Shown here one piece after another: positions 45,493 to 56,647 of a stretch of DNA of 64,000 nt. The position numbers were made by a program, and so were the translations under genes. The notes below the pieces were generated by a model. That model had not been told where the DNA came from, did no database searches, and saw only the letters and a program-made list of their open reading frames with translations. The stretch's first letter is position 1; the number at the start of each line of letters is the position of its first letter. Source of the stretch: Ampelocalamus luodianensis (lineage: Eukaryota; Streptophyta; Magnoliopsida; Poales; Poaceae); the NCBI GenBank assembly GCA_036346255.1, contig CM070633.1, positions 18,476,001 through 18,540,000 on the forward strand, in the 5' to 3' direction.

Positions 45493-46480
45493 ATGGCCGG
45501 GAGAAGCAGCGTGGCGATCAGTAGGTGGTCATGATGAGGAGCTTCCCCCTCCTCCGACTATGGCTGAGGTTCTCGCTCAGATCGAGCGAAACCGCATGGA
45601 TCAGACGCACATTTTGGAGGTTATTGCTAGGAATACCGCCACTCCTGCCAGTGCTTCCGGATCTGGAGGTGGCGGACATCAGAGTCGCGGGGGACTGGCA
45701 GAGTTCCTCCATACGCAGCCGCCGACTTTCTCCCGATCTGAGGACCCTCTCGATGCAGATGATTGGTTACGCATGGTTGAGCGGAAGCTCAACATCGCTC
45801 AGTGCCAGGCCCAGGAGAAGGCACTCTTCGCGTCCCACCAGCTCGAGGGTGCAGCACTCTCATGGTGGGAAAACTACCTCGCCATGCAGCCCGCGGGCCA
45901 TGTGGTCTCGTGGGAGGAGTTCAAGTCTGCTTTTCGTCGGGCCCACATCCCTGATGGCCTGATGAAACTGAAGAAGAAAGAATTTCTCGCGCTCAAGCAA
46001 GGGCGCAAATCTGTCACGGAGTATCTCTACGAGTTTAATCATTTGGCTCGTTATGCTCTAGAGGAGGTGGCCTCAGATGAGGCTAAGCAGGAGAAGTTTA
46101 TGGATGGCTTGTCAGGAGGCTGCGGGACGGTGTCTATTGTGGACTTCACGACTTTCGGCCTTGGTTGATAAGGCCATTGTTCTTGAGCACAAGGCAAAGG
46201 CGCTGGTGAGTCCATAGCGCAAGTGGGAGGCCCATCGACCGCAGGCCGGCCTCACTCGTCCTCGGTGAGGCGGCACCGAGGCCCGTTCTTTTGCTCCACC
46301 AGCGAGGCCATCAGCACGGTTCCTTGTCCACCGCAGCGTGTTCCGACCACGTGCGCTGCGATCAAAGACAGTGGCCTCGCAATCCGCGGCCGAGGTTACT
46401 TGTTTTATTGCCACAACAAGGGCCACTACGCCAACGCTTGCCCTCGAATGTTGCGCAGCCCCTCATGCTAATGGAGGGCG
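45493..46480 (+). pseudogene. H gag (capsid and zinc knuckle), frameshifted
   Basis: Capsid/nucleocapsid polyprotein of a Ty3 element. A likely original ATG at 45493 leads into a frame closed after 13 codons; the long gag frame runs to 46168, so there is an early frameshift. Visible capsid signatures: LAEFLHTQPPTFSRSEDPLD, LEGAALSWWENYLAMQP and EYLYEFNHLARYA. After 46115 the frame changes again. A retroviral-type zinc knuckle remnant is at about 46400-46435 (C-x4-H-x4-C visible; its first cysteine is lost). Non-functional. Confidence 0.88.
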
Positions 46481-46534
46481 CGGGCAGGGGAGTGGTCACG
46501 GTCACCCACGACGGAAGATGATCCGAAGACCCGG

Positions 46535-47237
46535 GTGCGGCGGCGTGGTCGAGTCAACCATCTTTCAGCTGAGGAGGCTCAGGAGGCGCCAGATGTCGTG
46601 ATGGGTACACTTCTTGTCAATTATCATCCTGCTGCAGTATTATTTGATTCTGGAGCATCGCATTCTTTTATTTCAAGATCGTTTGCTGCTGCTAGTGGTC
46701 TTCACTGTGTTCCTTTGGGAGTTCCTTTGCTCATTCGCTCTCCGGGGTCAGAAATGAGAGCTGATTTAGAATGTCGGGATGTTCCTATTGAAGTCAAAGG
46801 AGTGGGATTCTTGGCAAATCTCATCCTGCTCAACTCAGCGAGCCTGGATGTAATTCTTGGCATGGATTGGTTGTCCCAACACTTGGGACAGATCGATTGT
46901 GCCAAGAAGATGGTTTTCCTCACCAACCTTTATGGCAAACAGGTCGGCTTTTACCCGCAGTTGCAAGAGTCACACCTTTGTGCACTTGTAGCCAAGCCAG
47001 CTTTGAAGATTCAGGAGGTTCCCACCGTTTGTGATTTTGAGGATGTTTTTCCTGATGATTTGCCTGGGATGCCTCCGGTTCGAGATCTGGAGTTTGTCAT
47101 TGAGTTGCTACCCGATACCGCCCCTATCTCGAAGGCGCTGTATCGAATGCCTCCCAATGAGTTAGAAGAATTGAAGAAGCAGCTTGGTGAGCTCCAAGCA
47201 AAGGGTTTCATCCGTCTCAGTTCATCTCCTTGGGGTT
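46535..47237 (+). pseudogene. H aspartic protease and RT N-terminus
   Basis: One open frame of about 234 codons. The protease shows catalytic LFDSGASHSFIS near 46650 and the second-half signature VILGMDWLS near 46850. The linker with DVFPDDLPGMPP (about 47040) leads into RT, ending at SSPWG where solo LTR I interrupts. Protease normally releases gag and pol proteins. Locally intact but useless without the rest. Confidence 0.92.
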
Positions 47238-48330
47238 TGTAACATCCCAATTTTCAACTTGTGTTTCAAATGTAAGAAAATGAGGATAATTTAAAACTTT
47301 TCTTACATCTAAATGCTTTTGAACTTTTCTGAAATTCTTGTAAAGGAATTTTGGAAAATTCAAAATCAAAATCCTCAATTATCTCAAGTCTGAAACCTCC
47401 TTGGTTAAATCTGTGTCAAACCCTTGGAAATAATTTTCCTTGGTCCTTGGGTCGATTTGTGACACCTCTGAATTATTTCATAATTTTTGGAAATTATTTG
47501 AAACAGTTTAGAGGCAAGTCAAACCTTGGTCAAACCTCTGAAATAACCTTTTGGAATTTCTTGAGAAAATTCTATTCCACAAAAACCTCTGGAAATTTTG
47601 TGGGGGGTTAATCCTAAAGTTAGCAAGCTCCAGTTAAAATTTCAGAAATTTTGGAGCTGTTTTGCTATCCCAAATAAATCTGCAAAGTTTCAGCTTTAAA
47701 AATCAAAACCCTAATGGGTTTACACTATTCCTCGGGCGCAAGTCGGGCTCGGGCTCGGGTCAATGGACTCGGTCGAGCCAACTAACCGCACCGGGTGGCT
47801 TGTGGGTCGCGCTGGCGATCTGGACCGTTGGATCTCCATCTAACGGCACTCATTCGTGAAGGCATTCGGACCCCTCCGATTGCCCTCTGATTCTCAGTCG
47901 TTGGATTCTGATCCAACCGTCGCGGGACCGTACCGGTTCGCTTCGGTCCTTTCAAAATGGCGATCGCATCGCGGCCGTGTAAACCCTATCCGACGGCCAA
48001 CATCTGATAAGGTTGAGCTCAACCCACTTAAGCGTGTTGGACTCGAACCACTTTTGTTTCGCTTACAGGTGGGGCCACCGCGTCCCTGGTCATCTTCTTC
48101 GCGCCGCTCGCGCGCGTGCCCGCCTGTGCGCCATGGCAGAGAGAGGAGGTGACTTGTCACCTCCTTGAGCCCTTTAAACGGCTAAATGCTGCCATGCATT
48201 AAATGCACACCAGCTTCTCCTCCCCAAAGTCGTCTCGTACCTGCTCCCATCACTCACTGTGCCCATGGCAGGGGCATGAACCCAGTCCACCCGAGAGATT
48301 GGGCTTAACCCTAGCTTGAGCTCCTTGAGC

Positions 48331-48337
48331 TATAAGT
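48331..48337 (+). promoter_or_regulatory. Putative TATA box in solo LTR I
   Basis: TATAAGT followed by AGCTCCC, after AACCCTAGCTT at 48307. The same arrangement occurs in F at 34884. It probably marks the U3 promoter; transcription would start some 30 bp downstream. Confidence 0.55.
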
Positions 48338-50447
48338 AGCTCCCTGGCTCTCCCTCGGTTCGCTTTCAAAACCCAGTAGTCTTGCCAAGCATCCTCGGTG
48401 CTTTGTGAGCTCAAAACACCAAAAGCACCTAAAACCACCATTGTTGAGCTGGGAGCTCCCCGGTGCTACCCGTGCTCCAGTGGCGTTTCTTGCTCTCTTT
48501 TGTTTCAGTGTGTGCCTCTCACCTCCTAGAGCAAAACCCCTAACTTAATTGTAGTTGCTTTTCACAGGAGCAGCTCAATTTTGGGATTTGTTCTTTTCGC
48601 CGTGAGCACCCCCTTCTTCCTCATCAGGAAGAAGCTCTATTCTTCAATTCTTTACTCGGGAACTTCTTTGAGCTTGATTGGAGCTAACTCGATGACGTGG
48701 TCGTGTTATCTTTGCTCGAGCACCTTCTCGAGTTGTCTTCTCCAAGTCAGCAACCTTCTTCGTCGCGGAGCGGCTCGTCCATCCTGGACGTCCCCTACCT
48801 CGGTACCCTTCTAGTAGCCCCTAGAAGCTTTGGCACCATTGGAATGGTTTGTTGCGAGCTTTGGTCATTCGCATTTCGGCCGTTTTGGTCGCGCCGCTCA
48901 TCGTCGGCTAGCCGCCGTTCTCGGGACACCGCCGGCGGTGTGGGTGGTCCCGATGGGTGCGTGATGCTATTGCGGTTCCATTTTGGCACTTAGGCCCACT
49001 GCGTACCTTGGGTCGCCGGCAGCCGAGGGTGCCCTCGGTTTTGTTGTCGGACAGCGGCGGTGTCGTAATTCGTTCGGACACGATAATGGCGTTCATTAAT
49101 GCCTAATCATTGCAGTAATTAATGTGTCTTAGCGAGACGCTTCGCCGGCGGCGGGCCCGACCCTTTAAACCTCTTAGAGCTCGTGCTCAAGTCATTTAGT
49201 GCTAATCATTGCTAATCATTGTTAATCATGGGTTAGTAATCATTAGCGTCCTAAACCCACCTCCTCGATCGCTTGCATGTGGCCCGCGCGTTTTAATCAC
49301 CCGCGCGCTAACCTTGCGTGTGCGTGGCCCACGATCAGCGACTGTGGCCCGCCATCTTCGAATCCCTGCGGCGTGCGTTTAAACCCCGCACGTGACTTAG
49401 CGTCACTAACAGTGGGCCCCTATGGTCGGGGCATTGTTCAAATCATGAACGCCCAATCCACTCCTGCCGTCCAAAACTTGATCATCGGTGGGATCGTGGG
49501 GCGTTGGTCGCCGAATGCTCTTTCGATCTCAACCCTCCATCGCTTGTTAGGCGGCCCAGATTAGGTAAGCGTTCGCGAGGTCGAGCGTCACCATGATCGG
49601 ACCATTGGAGTCGATCGGCGGTGCTCATGCGTGTGTGTGTTGTGTTGGCCGTGCGCGTGGGCCGTCCGATCCAGGATCGACGGTCCATAATCCGCCACGT
49701 CGTAATGGCATTTATGAGTTTCCCGAAAGCTTTATTTGCAAACTGAAAAATGTATTAAACTTCAAAAATGCATAACTAATTCATTTTAAACCCAAATCGG
49801 TTGATTCAAATTTTGTTAGCTTTAGTTTGAACTGTACTTTAATCTAAAAATGAATAGGAGTTTAGTTCGGCTCCAGAAAACAGATTTTAAAATTGGTTTA
49901 GAAATAGGTTCTACTTGTTATTCTAAAATTGGCAATTAACTTGTAAATTGCATAACTAATTCTCTGAAAATCAATTTTTAGTGAAACCAATTTTGTTAGC
50001 TTCCTGTAATAAAGTACTAAATGATAAAATTTGTTTTTGGCATGTTACTGTTTTTAACAAGATTTCACATGCAATTTAATTTTGTTCATTTTCATGACTT
50101 GAAAAATCATAACTCTTTCAATATAACTCCAAATGACCCAAAAATTTACATGTAACCTTATAATACCAGTAGCTAACTACCATAAAAGTTTCAGCTTCAA
50201 AATCACTCTAGAAAATATTTTATGAACAGTACTAATTAAGTGTAGCATTTTGGCCGAAAATGAGTATTTAGGTCATATCTTTTTCTTCACTAATCCTTTT
50301 TAGTTAGTTCTTGTTCCTAAGGTTAGATAGGACCTTAGACTACCTTGTGTATAAATTTCGTCGCATTTGGATAATTTTTTCTTGCTCTTTTGTTTAAGTG
50401 TTGCTCGTCTTATTGGTTGTTCTCGCTTCTTTTTGCTTTTCGCTTAG

Positions 50448-50521
50448 GCTTCGACATTTGCGGTAACCCCGAGAACGACCCTCAGCAGCCTATTAAGCAA
50501 CAGCAGCCGCCAGGCAAGCAG
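50448..50521 (+). other. Gln-rich short reading frame conserved in family-2 LTRs
   Basis: Reads GNPENDPQQP then KQQQPPGKQFDH in one frame. The same LTR position in H (about 43385-43463) reads SDPLQQ...EQQQPGKQFD, and in F (39602-39676) DSEPQPSDS...LQQGKK. The frame is kept although the bases changed, and it sits after a pyrimidine-rich tract ending in TAG. It might be a short exon of the leader transcript. No known domain. Confidence 0.45.
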
Positions 50522-52115
50522 TTTGATCATTTCCATTGATCCCATTACTTTTAAAGTCTAATATTTTGTTTAACTTCTATGTATGCATTGCTATTTTGTT
50601 GTTAAATTGATTAGTTAATCCTCTAGTTGCATAATCTGCAGGTAAATGATTATCCTCTACTACCTGAGCCTAGGTTAATTGCTGTGATTAGAGTTCGTTG
50701 GGTGAGCTCTTGTCACTTAGTAGATTTTCGAATAAATATTGCTTAGCCATGCCTAGTATCGGTAGTATTGGGCGATCATCGACTTAGTCGGTGATCTTGA
50801 TCACACAACTACTTATACTACTCCATTATGTCCAATCCTTGTGCTTTATTGATTTACAAATCAAAAACTGAAAATAAAACTATATCTTGACTTGGGCACA
50901 ATGGTATGTTGATGTGATCTGTTGGGTGTGTTTGGAATGGTGCCTAAGTCCCCAAGGACCGAGTTACTTGTGTCACTAAGCCAAGCGCTTATTGCGTGCT
51001 AACCACACGAGGGGGATATGGAACCTCTCCTGACTAAGTACTTTGGGAGGTGTTAATTATGAGCTGGTCGGTGGGTGTGTTCTTGTGTGTGTGTGTTTGT
51101 GGTGTTGGAGGAGCATTAGCGGACCGGTTAGGCATCTAATGTGTCTTTCTCCGTGGGTTGCGGCTCTTAATTAGCATCGTCCATTGGAAAGCGTCTTGTT
51201 AGGCTTAGCCATGCGCATACCAAAGGAAGTATGCTAACCGTGGTGGTGGAAAGGCGGTCTATCGTGTGGGTACATTGGTACACCTGCGCAGGTTAAAACT
51301 ATTCGAATAGCCTCGTCCTAGGTTATGGACATGCTTGGTAAGGTCGTGCAAGAACTAGACTACAACCTTTTAAAAACTTAAACTTGACATGGGTGGTATG
51401 AAGGGTACTTCATGCTATTGTTGTGGTGACTATGGGTTAGTCACTTCTAGGTTGGTGTTGTTCTCTATCTATCGTTATTATTGTCTCTCTTTATTTGAAC
51501 AATAAAAGTTAATTGCAAACTTGCTTTGAATCTATTACCTTATTGCAAATGAAAACTTGCTTTATCTTGAAAATAAGTCGAGCCTCATCCACTTAAATAA
51601 AGCTTGCATGTAGTTAATTATAGTTCTGTTATCTCACACGTCGGTCTTGCAGTACAAAAACAAGTTTTGTACTCATCCGCTTGCTTAATATTAATTGTTG
51701 CAGAGGAAGAAGGTGAGCCCCAAGGGCCTCACTTTTGTGAGTGTGTTGCGGTCTTTGTTTGGGACGATTAGCTTGGCGGTCGGTTGGTTGCCTTGTGGGT
51801 AAAGGCACACCGATTGGCTTTTGTTTATCGCCATCTTATGGCCATTTGCTTCATTGTTTAAATTTGTTACTTGCGTGTTATTTGGCGGTCGGCCTCTCTT
51901 TTGTAATAACTCTCTTTATATTATCTATGTCTTTCGCTTGTTGCTTTTGCTTGGCTCTATGTGTATGAATGGAATTGATGCATGATTTTGTAACAGGGTG
52001 TGTATACTGCAGTGCAGGAAGTATACATATCTCGAGGCTTGGTTTATTTGATTTGTATTGTTAGGACCAAGTGGATGGTTAAACAGTACAAGCCGAATAA
52101 ACCGGGGTCCTCACA

Positions 52116-52590
52116 GGGTTGTCCGGTGATCTTTGTGAAGAAGAAGGACAAGACTTTGCGCATGTGTGTTGATTACCGCCCGCTCAATGAGGTGACGGTG
52201 AAGAACAAATATCCTTTGCCTCGCATTGATGATCTGTTTGACCAGTTGTCTGGAGCTCAGGTGTTCTCCAAGATTGACCTGAGATTGGGATATCATCAGG
52301 TCCGGATCAGGGCTGAGGATATTCCGAAGACGGCTTTCACTACTCGTTATGGTCTTTACGAGTATACCGTCATGTCTTTCGGCTTAACCAATGCTCCAGC
52401 TTATTTCATGAACCTCATGAACTCGGTATTCATGGAATATTTGGATAAGTTCGTGGTGGTTTTCATTGATGATATTCTTATCTATTCTAAGACTGAAGAA
52501 GAGCATGCTGAGCATCTGAAGATTGTTTTGGGCAAATTGCGGGAGCATCAGCTATATGCAAAGTTCAGCAAATGCGAGTTCGGTTGAAGG
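52116..52590 (+). pseudogene. H reverse transcriptase, palm/fingers
   Basis: Resumes RT after solo LTR I. Motifs in order: VIFVKKKD, RMCVDYRPLNEVTVKNKYPL, YHQVRI, MSFGLTNAP, and the catalytic FIDDILIYSK (the xxDD box) near 52465. The open frame extends upstream into the LTR from 52000 without a stop, a fortuitous fusion. A frameshift at about 52583 ends the frame. The active-site aspartates are retained. Confidence 0.93.
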
Positions 52591-53110
52591 AAGTGGCATT
52601 CTTGGGCCATGTTCTTTCAGTGAGGCGTAGTGTGGATCCCACAAGGTCGATGTTCTATCTTGGGGTCAGCCCAAGTCAGTCACTGATGTGCGGAGTTTTC
52701 TCGATTTAGCGGGCTACTACCGCCGCTTTATCGAGAACTTCTCCAAGATCGCAAAGCCGATGACAGAATTGCTCAACAAGGACAAGAAATTTGTGTGGTC
52801 CTCTGCTTGTGATGAGAGCTTTCAGGAGCTCAAGCAGCGATTGACTTCAGCTCCAGTTCTTACTCTTCCCAATGTCCACAAGAGCTTCGATATCTATTGC
52901 GATGCCTCTCGTCAGGGACTCGGGTGTGTTCTTATGCAAGAAGGCAAGGCAGTTGCCTATGCATCTAGGCAGTTGAGACCTCACGAGCTCAACTATCCTA
53001 CCCATGATTTAGAGCTTGCTGCAGTGGTTCATGCACTCAAGATTTGGCGGCATTATCTGATCGGTAACGGCTGTGAGGTGTATTCGATCACAAGAGCTTG
53101 AAATATTTGT
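52591..53110 (+). pseudogene. H RT connection and RNase H
   Basis: Signatures: LDLAGYYRRFIENFSKIAKP (RT thumb/connection), FDIYCDASRQGLGCVLMQ (first RNase H aspartate near 52890), VAYASRQLRPHELNYPTHDL and LELAAVVHALKIWRHYL. A second frameshift near 53075 cuts the RNase H C-terminus. Upstream, 52590-52687 is RT sequence in a shifted frame with a small deletion. Confidence 0.9.
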
Positions 53111-53860
53111 TCACCCGGCGGATCTGAACCTCGAGCGAGAGGAGATGGTTGGAATTGATCAAAGATTATGACATGGGTATTGGTATCATCTGGCAAGGCC
53201 AATGTGGTTCTTGATGCACTTAGCGAAAGGTGTATTGCAATACTTTGATGATCCAAGAGCAAAGAACTTTGCACTTCTTGCGAATTTCAGCGTCTCAACT
53301 TGGGTTTGGTTGAGCATGGTTCCCTTGCTGCCTTGGTTGTGCAACCCACCTTGGTGGATCAAATCAAGTCAGCACAGCAATCAGATGTTGGTGTGGGTAA
53401 AATCAAGCAGAACATCAAGAATGGATCAGCCAAGTGCTTCACAGAAGATGAGCATGGTGTTGTGTGGTTTGGGCAGCGTCTCGTGGTTCCAAAGGTTCCG
53501 GAATTGCAGGATTTGATTCTCCATGAGGCCTATGATTCGCCCTTGTCTATTCATCCCAGGGCCACCAAAATGTACCAAGATCTGCGTCAGAGATTCTGGT
53601 GGACTCGCATGAAGCGCGAGATTGCCAGGTTCGTTGCCAGATGCGACGTATGTTGTCGTGTCAAGGCCGAGCATCAGCGTCCAGCAGGTCTTCTTCAGCC
53701 CTTGCCTATACCAGAGTGGAAGTGGGATTCCATGGGCATGGATTTTATCACTGGTCTGCCCCGTACTTCTTCAGGGAAGGATGCCTTATGGGTTATCATT
53801 GATCGGTTGACGAAGGTGGCCCATTTCCTTCCAGTGCGATCGAAGATTGATGTGAATTAG
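53111..53860 (+). pseudogene. H RNase H tail and integrase N-terminus
   Basis: 53111-53300 is RNase H remnant in mixed frames. From 53300 the integrase frame shows a zinc-binding HHCC-type domain (LILHEAYDSP...IHP, then CDVCCRVKAEHQ) and the first catalytic aspartate in WDSMGMDFITGLP near 53730. It ends in an in-frame TAG at 53858-53860, where integrase would continue. Confidence 0.88.
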
Positions 53861-54220
53861 CTAGCGGATCTTTACATATCCCGCATTGTGAGTCTGCATG
53901 GTGTGCCACGAACAATTGTGTCAGATCGTGGTTCTCTGTTCACCTCTCGGTTTTGGCATAGTCTGCAGGAGGCCATGGGGACCCATCTTTCTTTCAGCTC
54001 AGCCTATCATCCTCAGACAGATGGTCAGACGGAGCGAGTCAACCAAGTTCTAGAAGATATGCTGCGTGCTTGTGTTCTTTCCTATGGGAAAATTGGGAGA
54101 AGTGTCTACCGCTTGCCGAGTTCTCCTACAACAACAGCTTCCAGGCTAGTCTCGGTATGGCACCATTTGAGGCCTTGTATGGGAGGAGGTGCAGAATCCC
54201 GTTGAACTGGTCAGAAACTG
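53861..54220 (+). pseudogene. H integrase catalytic core, second half
   Basis: Contains the second catalytic aspartate in TIVSDRGSLFTSRFW, then SAYHPQTDGQTERVN with the catalytic glutamate, as in the DD35E core. A frameshift near 54095 moves the reading to another frame, where EFSYNNSFQASLGMAPFEAL follows. Broken but well conserved. Confidence 0.9.
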
Positions 54221-54768
54221 GTGAAAGACAGTTCTTTGGCCCAGACTCAATTAATGAGGCTGAAAGTCAAGTGCAGTTGATTCGTGAGCACTTGCGCGTA
54301 GCTCGATCGAGCGAAGAGCTATGCGGTCGGCGTCGCCGTGGTGATTTCGGCCCAATGACTTTGTGTATCTCAAAGTCTCACCTTTGAAGGGTCATCGTCG
54401 TTTGGTGTCAAGGGCAAGCGGCTCCTCGATATGTCGGGCCGTATCGCATCATCAAGAAAGTGGGAGCTGTTGCATACAAGTTAGAATTGCCAGCTACACT
54501 TGAAGGAGTGCATGATGTTTTCCATGTATCACAATTGAAGAAGTGCCTCCGTGTTCAGGTTGAGGAAACGCCATTGGAAAATATCGATGTGCGGAAGATC
54601 TGTCTTATCGTGGCGCCCGTTCGTATCCTCGAAGAAGCCGAGCGCAGAACGAGGAACCGTGTGATCAAGTTTCTTAAAGTTCAGTGGTCGAATCACTCCG
54701 AGGATGAAGCCACTTGGGAGCGGGAAGATCGTCTCCGTGCAGACTACCCGTCCTTCTTTTCCCAGTGA
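54221..54768 (+). pseudogene. H integrase C-terminus and chromodomain-like region
   Basis: After another frameshift near 54330-54420, the frame reads VAYKLELPATLEGVHDVFHV, the GPY/F-side of integrase, then VRILEEAERRTRNRVIKFLK and a WSNHSEDEATWEREDRLRA stretch ending at TGA 54766-54768. EATWE after a basic segment is the signature of the chromodomain-like tail of plant chromoviruses, which may direct insertion to heterochromatin. Confidence 0.85.
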
Positions 54769-54796
54769 TCAGAATCTCGGGGCGAGATTCCTATAA

Positions 54797-54810
54797 GGGG
54801 GGGGGGAGAT
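54797..54810 (+). other. Polypurine tract of H
   Basis: A long G run ending GGGGAGAT just before the 3' LTR. It lies 28 bp after the last pol codon, the usual compact arrangement. Confidence 0.85.
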
Positions 54811-54811
54811 T

Positions 54812-56647
54812 TGTAACAGCCCTAAGTTAGGGTTTGTATTTCAAATGTAAAATTATGAGGAGAAATAAAAACTTTTGATGCCTCATGAAAACATTTGGAA
54901 GTTTTCTGAATTTCCCCTAAACAATTTCCATTTTCTAAGATTTAATTCTTGTGAATGGAAATTGTTGCCAATAAATTCTTAGCCTTAAAACTTGTGAGCA
55001 TCCTCTGTAAATATTTTTCCTGTCATCTTGACCATCTTAGCTACCTCCCTGAAAATTTTCACAATTTTTAGATTTTGTTTGCTATTTCAAATGGCCAAGT
55101 CAAACCAGATTAGAAATCTGGTCAAACCTCTGGACAGCAGCTTTTGAATTTTATTGGGAGACATCTAGTTCATAAAAATTCCTCGAAAAATTACACAAGG
55201 TTTTCCTTTGTTCCAGTAAGCTCCCATAAAAAGTTCAGAATTTTTGGAGCTAGGGAGCTATCTCTAAAAATTCCCCAAACCTGCTCAGCCTTTTGAATTC
55301 AAAATCTAGAATCACTATTCCTCGGGCTCGGACTCAACCCTGGCTCGAGTCCGACCCCGCCACTCGGCTCGATCGCGCCAACTAGACCGCACCGGACGAA
55401 TCCAATCGTTCGTGACCGTCCAATGTGCATCGCACGGCCCACGTTCGCGCATGCAAACGACCTGTCCGAATGCATACACAGATCTCAGCCATCCATTTTC
55501 GATCGAACGGTCGGCATAGTCTTGGTTGAGTCAAACCACCTAATCGCACCGCGCCAGACTCCGGCTCGCGCCGCTTCGCTGCTATCACTGATGAGTGGGC
55601 CCTACCTGTCAGGTCCGCCCTCGTCTTCTCCGCGGCTCACCGGAGCTCACGGCCGCTCGCGCATGTGTGCCACGACGCTCGTCGCTGCCACGTCGTGGAC
55701 GCGTGTCCCCCTCCGGAGAGTCGCCAGGAGTCCATCTACCCCCTGAGGTCATCCATTCTCCCTCGCATTCATTCTCGCGACTTCTCCGTCCATCTTTTAG
55801 CTTCGTCCGGAGAAAAACCCGGCGCGGCGCCACCGCCTCGTTGCGCTCGTGTACGCAACTCCACCTTCGACTTCCTTGATCATCACCGCCTTCATTTTGC
55901 CCATCCGGATCCTTGTGCGTCCGGTGAATCGCCGGGAGCGGTGTCGTCGTCTCGCTCCGGTGATCTCGGCCCCTGATCGTTTTGGCGATCGGTGAGTCTC
56001 TAGCCTCGACACGATCCCTTAGGATCATATTGGTCCACTGAGTCTAACAGTAGGTTCTATTTCATCGTTGGTGCATCGTTGAGGGCGTGCGATCAATTCT
56101 TCTCCAAGCCCGGTATTCCGCCGCCGTGGCAATTCCGGCCGCCTCGGTCCCTCTCCGTCGGCGTTATCTTGTGCTTGTTGATCCTGGTGTCGAGGCGAAG
56201 CTTAAGCGCACCTTCCGGACTCTTCTAGAAGCTTATAGCGTCCTCTCCGCGGAAGCCGCACCTTCTTCTCCGCCTCCGTTCGCCGCCAGCTCGCCGCCGA
56301 CATCCTCGAGGTTCCGTATCGTCGTCATCAAGTTCGCGAGCTCTCAGCGGACCTGTAGGTATAACCCTTTTGCCCTGAGACCCTCGGGTTAGCTAGATCA
56401 GTTGCGCGGCCGCGCCGTCGTCCCCGTGCGCGCCGGTGAACCGCCGGTGGCAATTAGTTTAGCGCTAATCTTTGTTTAGATGTGTCGCTGACTTGTGGGC
56501 CCTCTCGGGGTAATCGCGTTTAGGAAATCTTAATCCAGCCGTTATGTTATACTCTGAGTCGCTGCCATGCGGTCCCAGGGTGTTAGTTAAGGATTGTGTA
56601 ACTTCGTTAATACGTTTCCTTTGTTAGAAAGCGTATTTCTCTGTGCA
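54812..56647 (+). mobile_element. Element H 3' LTR, truncated
   Basis: 1836 bp matching 40842-42685 with scattered substitutions; the remaining 2.4 kb is absent. It stops at TGCA (56644-56647), where minus-strand family-1 sequence begins. TGCA is common to both partners, which suits a microhomology-joined deletion. Confidence 0.9.

Larger units (their letters stand above)
47238..52115 (+). mobile_element. Solo LTR I (family 2) inserted in H reverse transcriptase
   Basis: 4878 bp from TGTAACATCCC to GGGGTCCTCACA, flanked by GGGTT at 47233-47237 and 52116-52120. There is no internal region or second LTR, so it is a recombination product. Contents: CCGTTGGATC-type palindromes (47823-47930 and 49590-49690), TATA-like site, CATAACT-type boxes at 49771, 49951, 50108 and 50274, Gln-rich short frame (about 50448-50521), palindrome CTATTCGAATAG (about 51299), hairpin 51651-51673, and TTGTTGCAG|AGGAAGAAG|GTGAGC (about 51695-51718). 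Closer to F than to H at the 5' end. Confidence 0.93.
40842..56647 (+). mobile_element. Element H, degenerate Ty3 chromovirus (Tekay-like), 3' truncated
   Basis: LTR-PBS-gag-protease-RT-RNase H-integrase-chromodomain-like-PPT-LTR order is that of Ty3 (gypsy) elements. Long LTRs, a Met PBS and the C-terminal domain after integrase suggest the Tekay/Del chromovirus lineage (moderate). LTRs: 40842-45052 (4211 bp) and 54812-56647 (truncated). The shared parts differ by a few percent at most by eye. Coding parts have several frameshifts and one stop; RT is split by solo LTR I. It could not produce functional proteins as it stands. Confidence 0.88.

Noticed and set aside
51088..51110. TG-rich microsatellite
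   Set aside because: Short and interrupted; ordinary simple sequence.
52000..52115. N-terminal extension of RT from the solo LTR
   Set aside because: It is the end of LTR I read in frame by chance; RT homology begins only after the GGGTT duplication.
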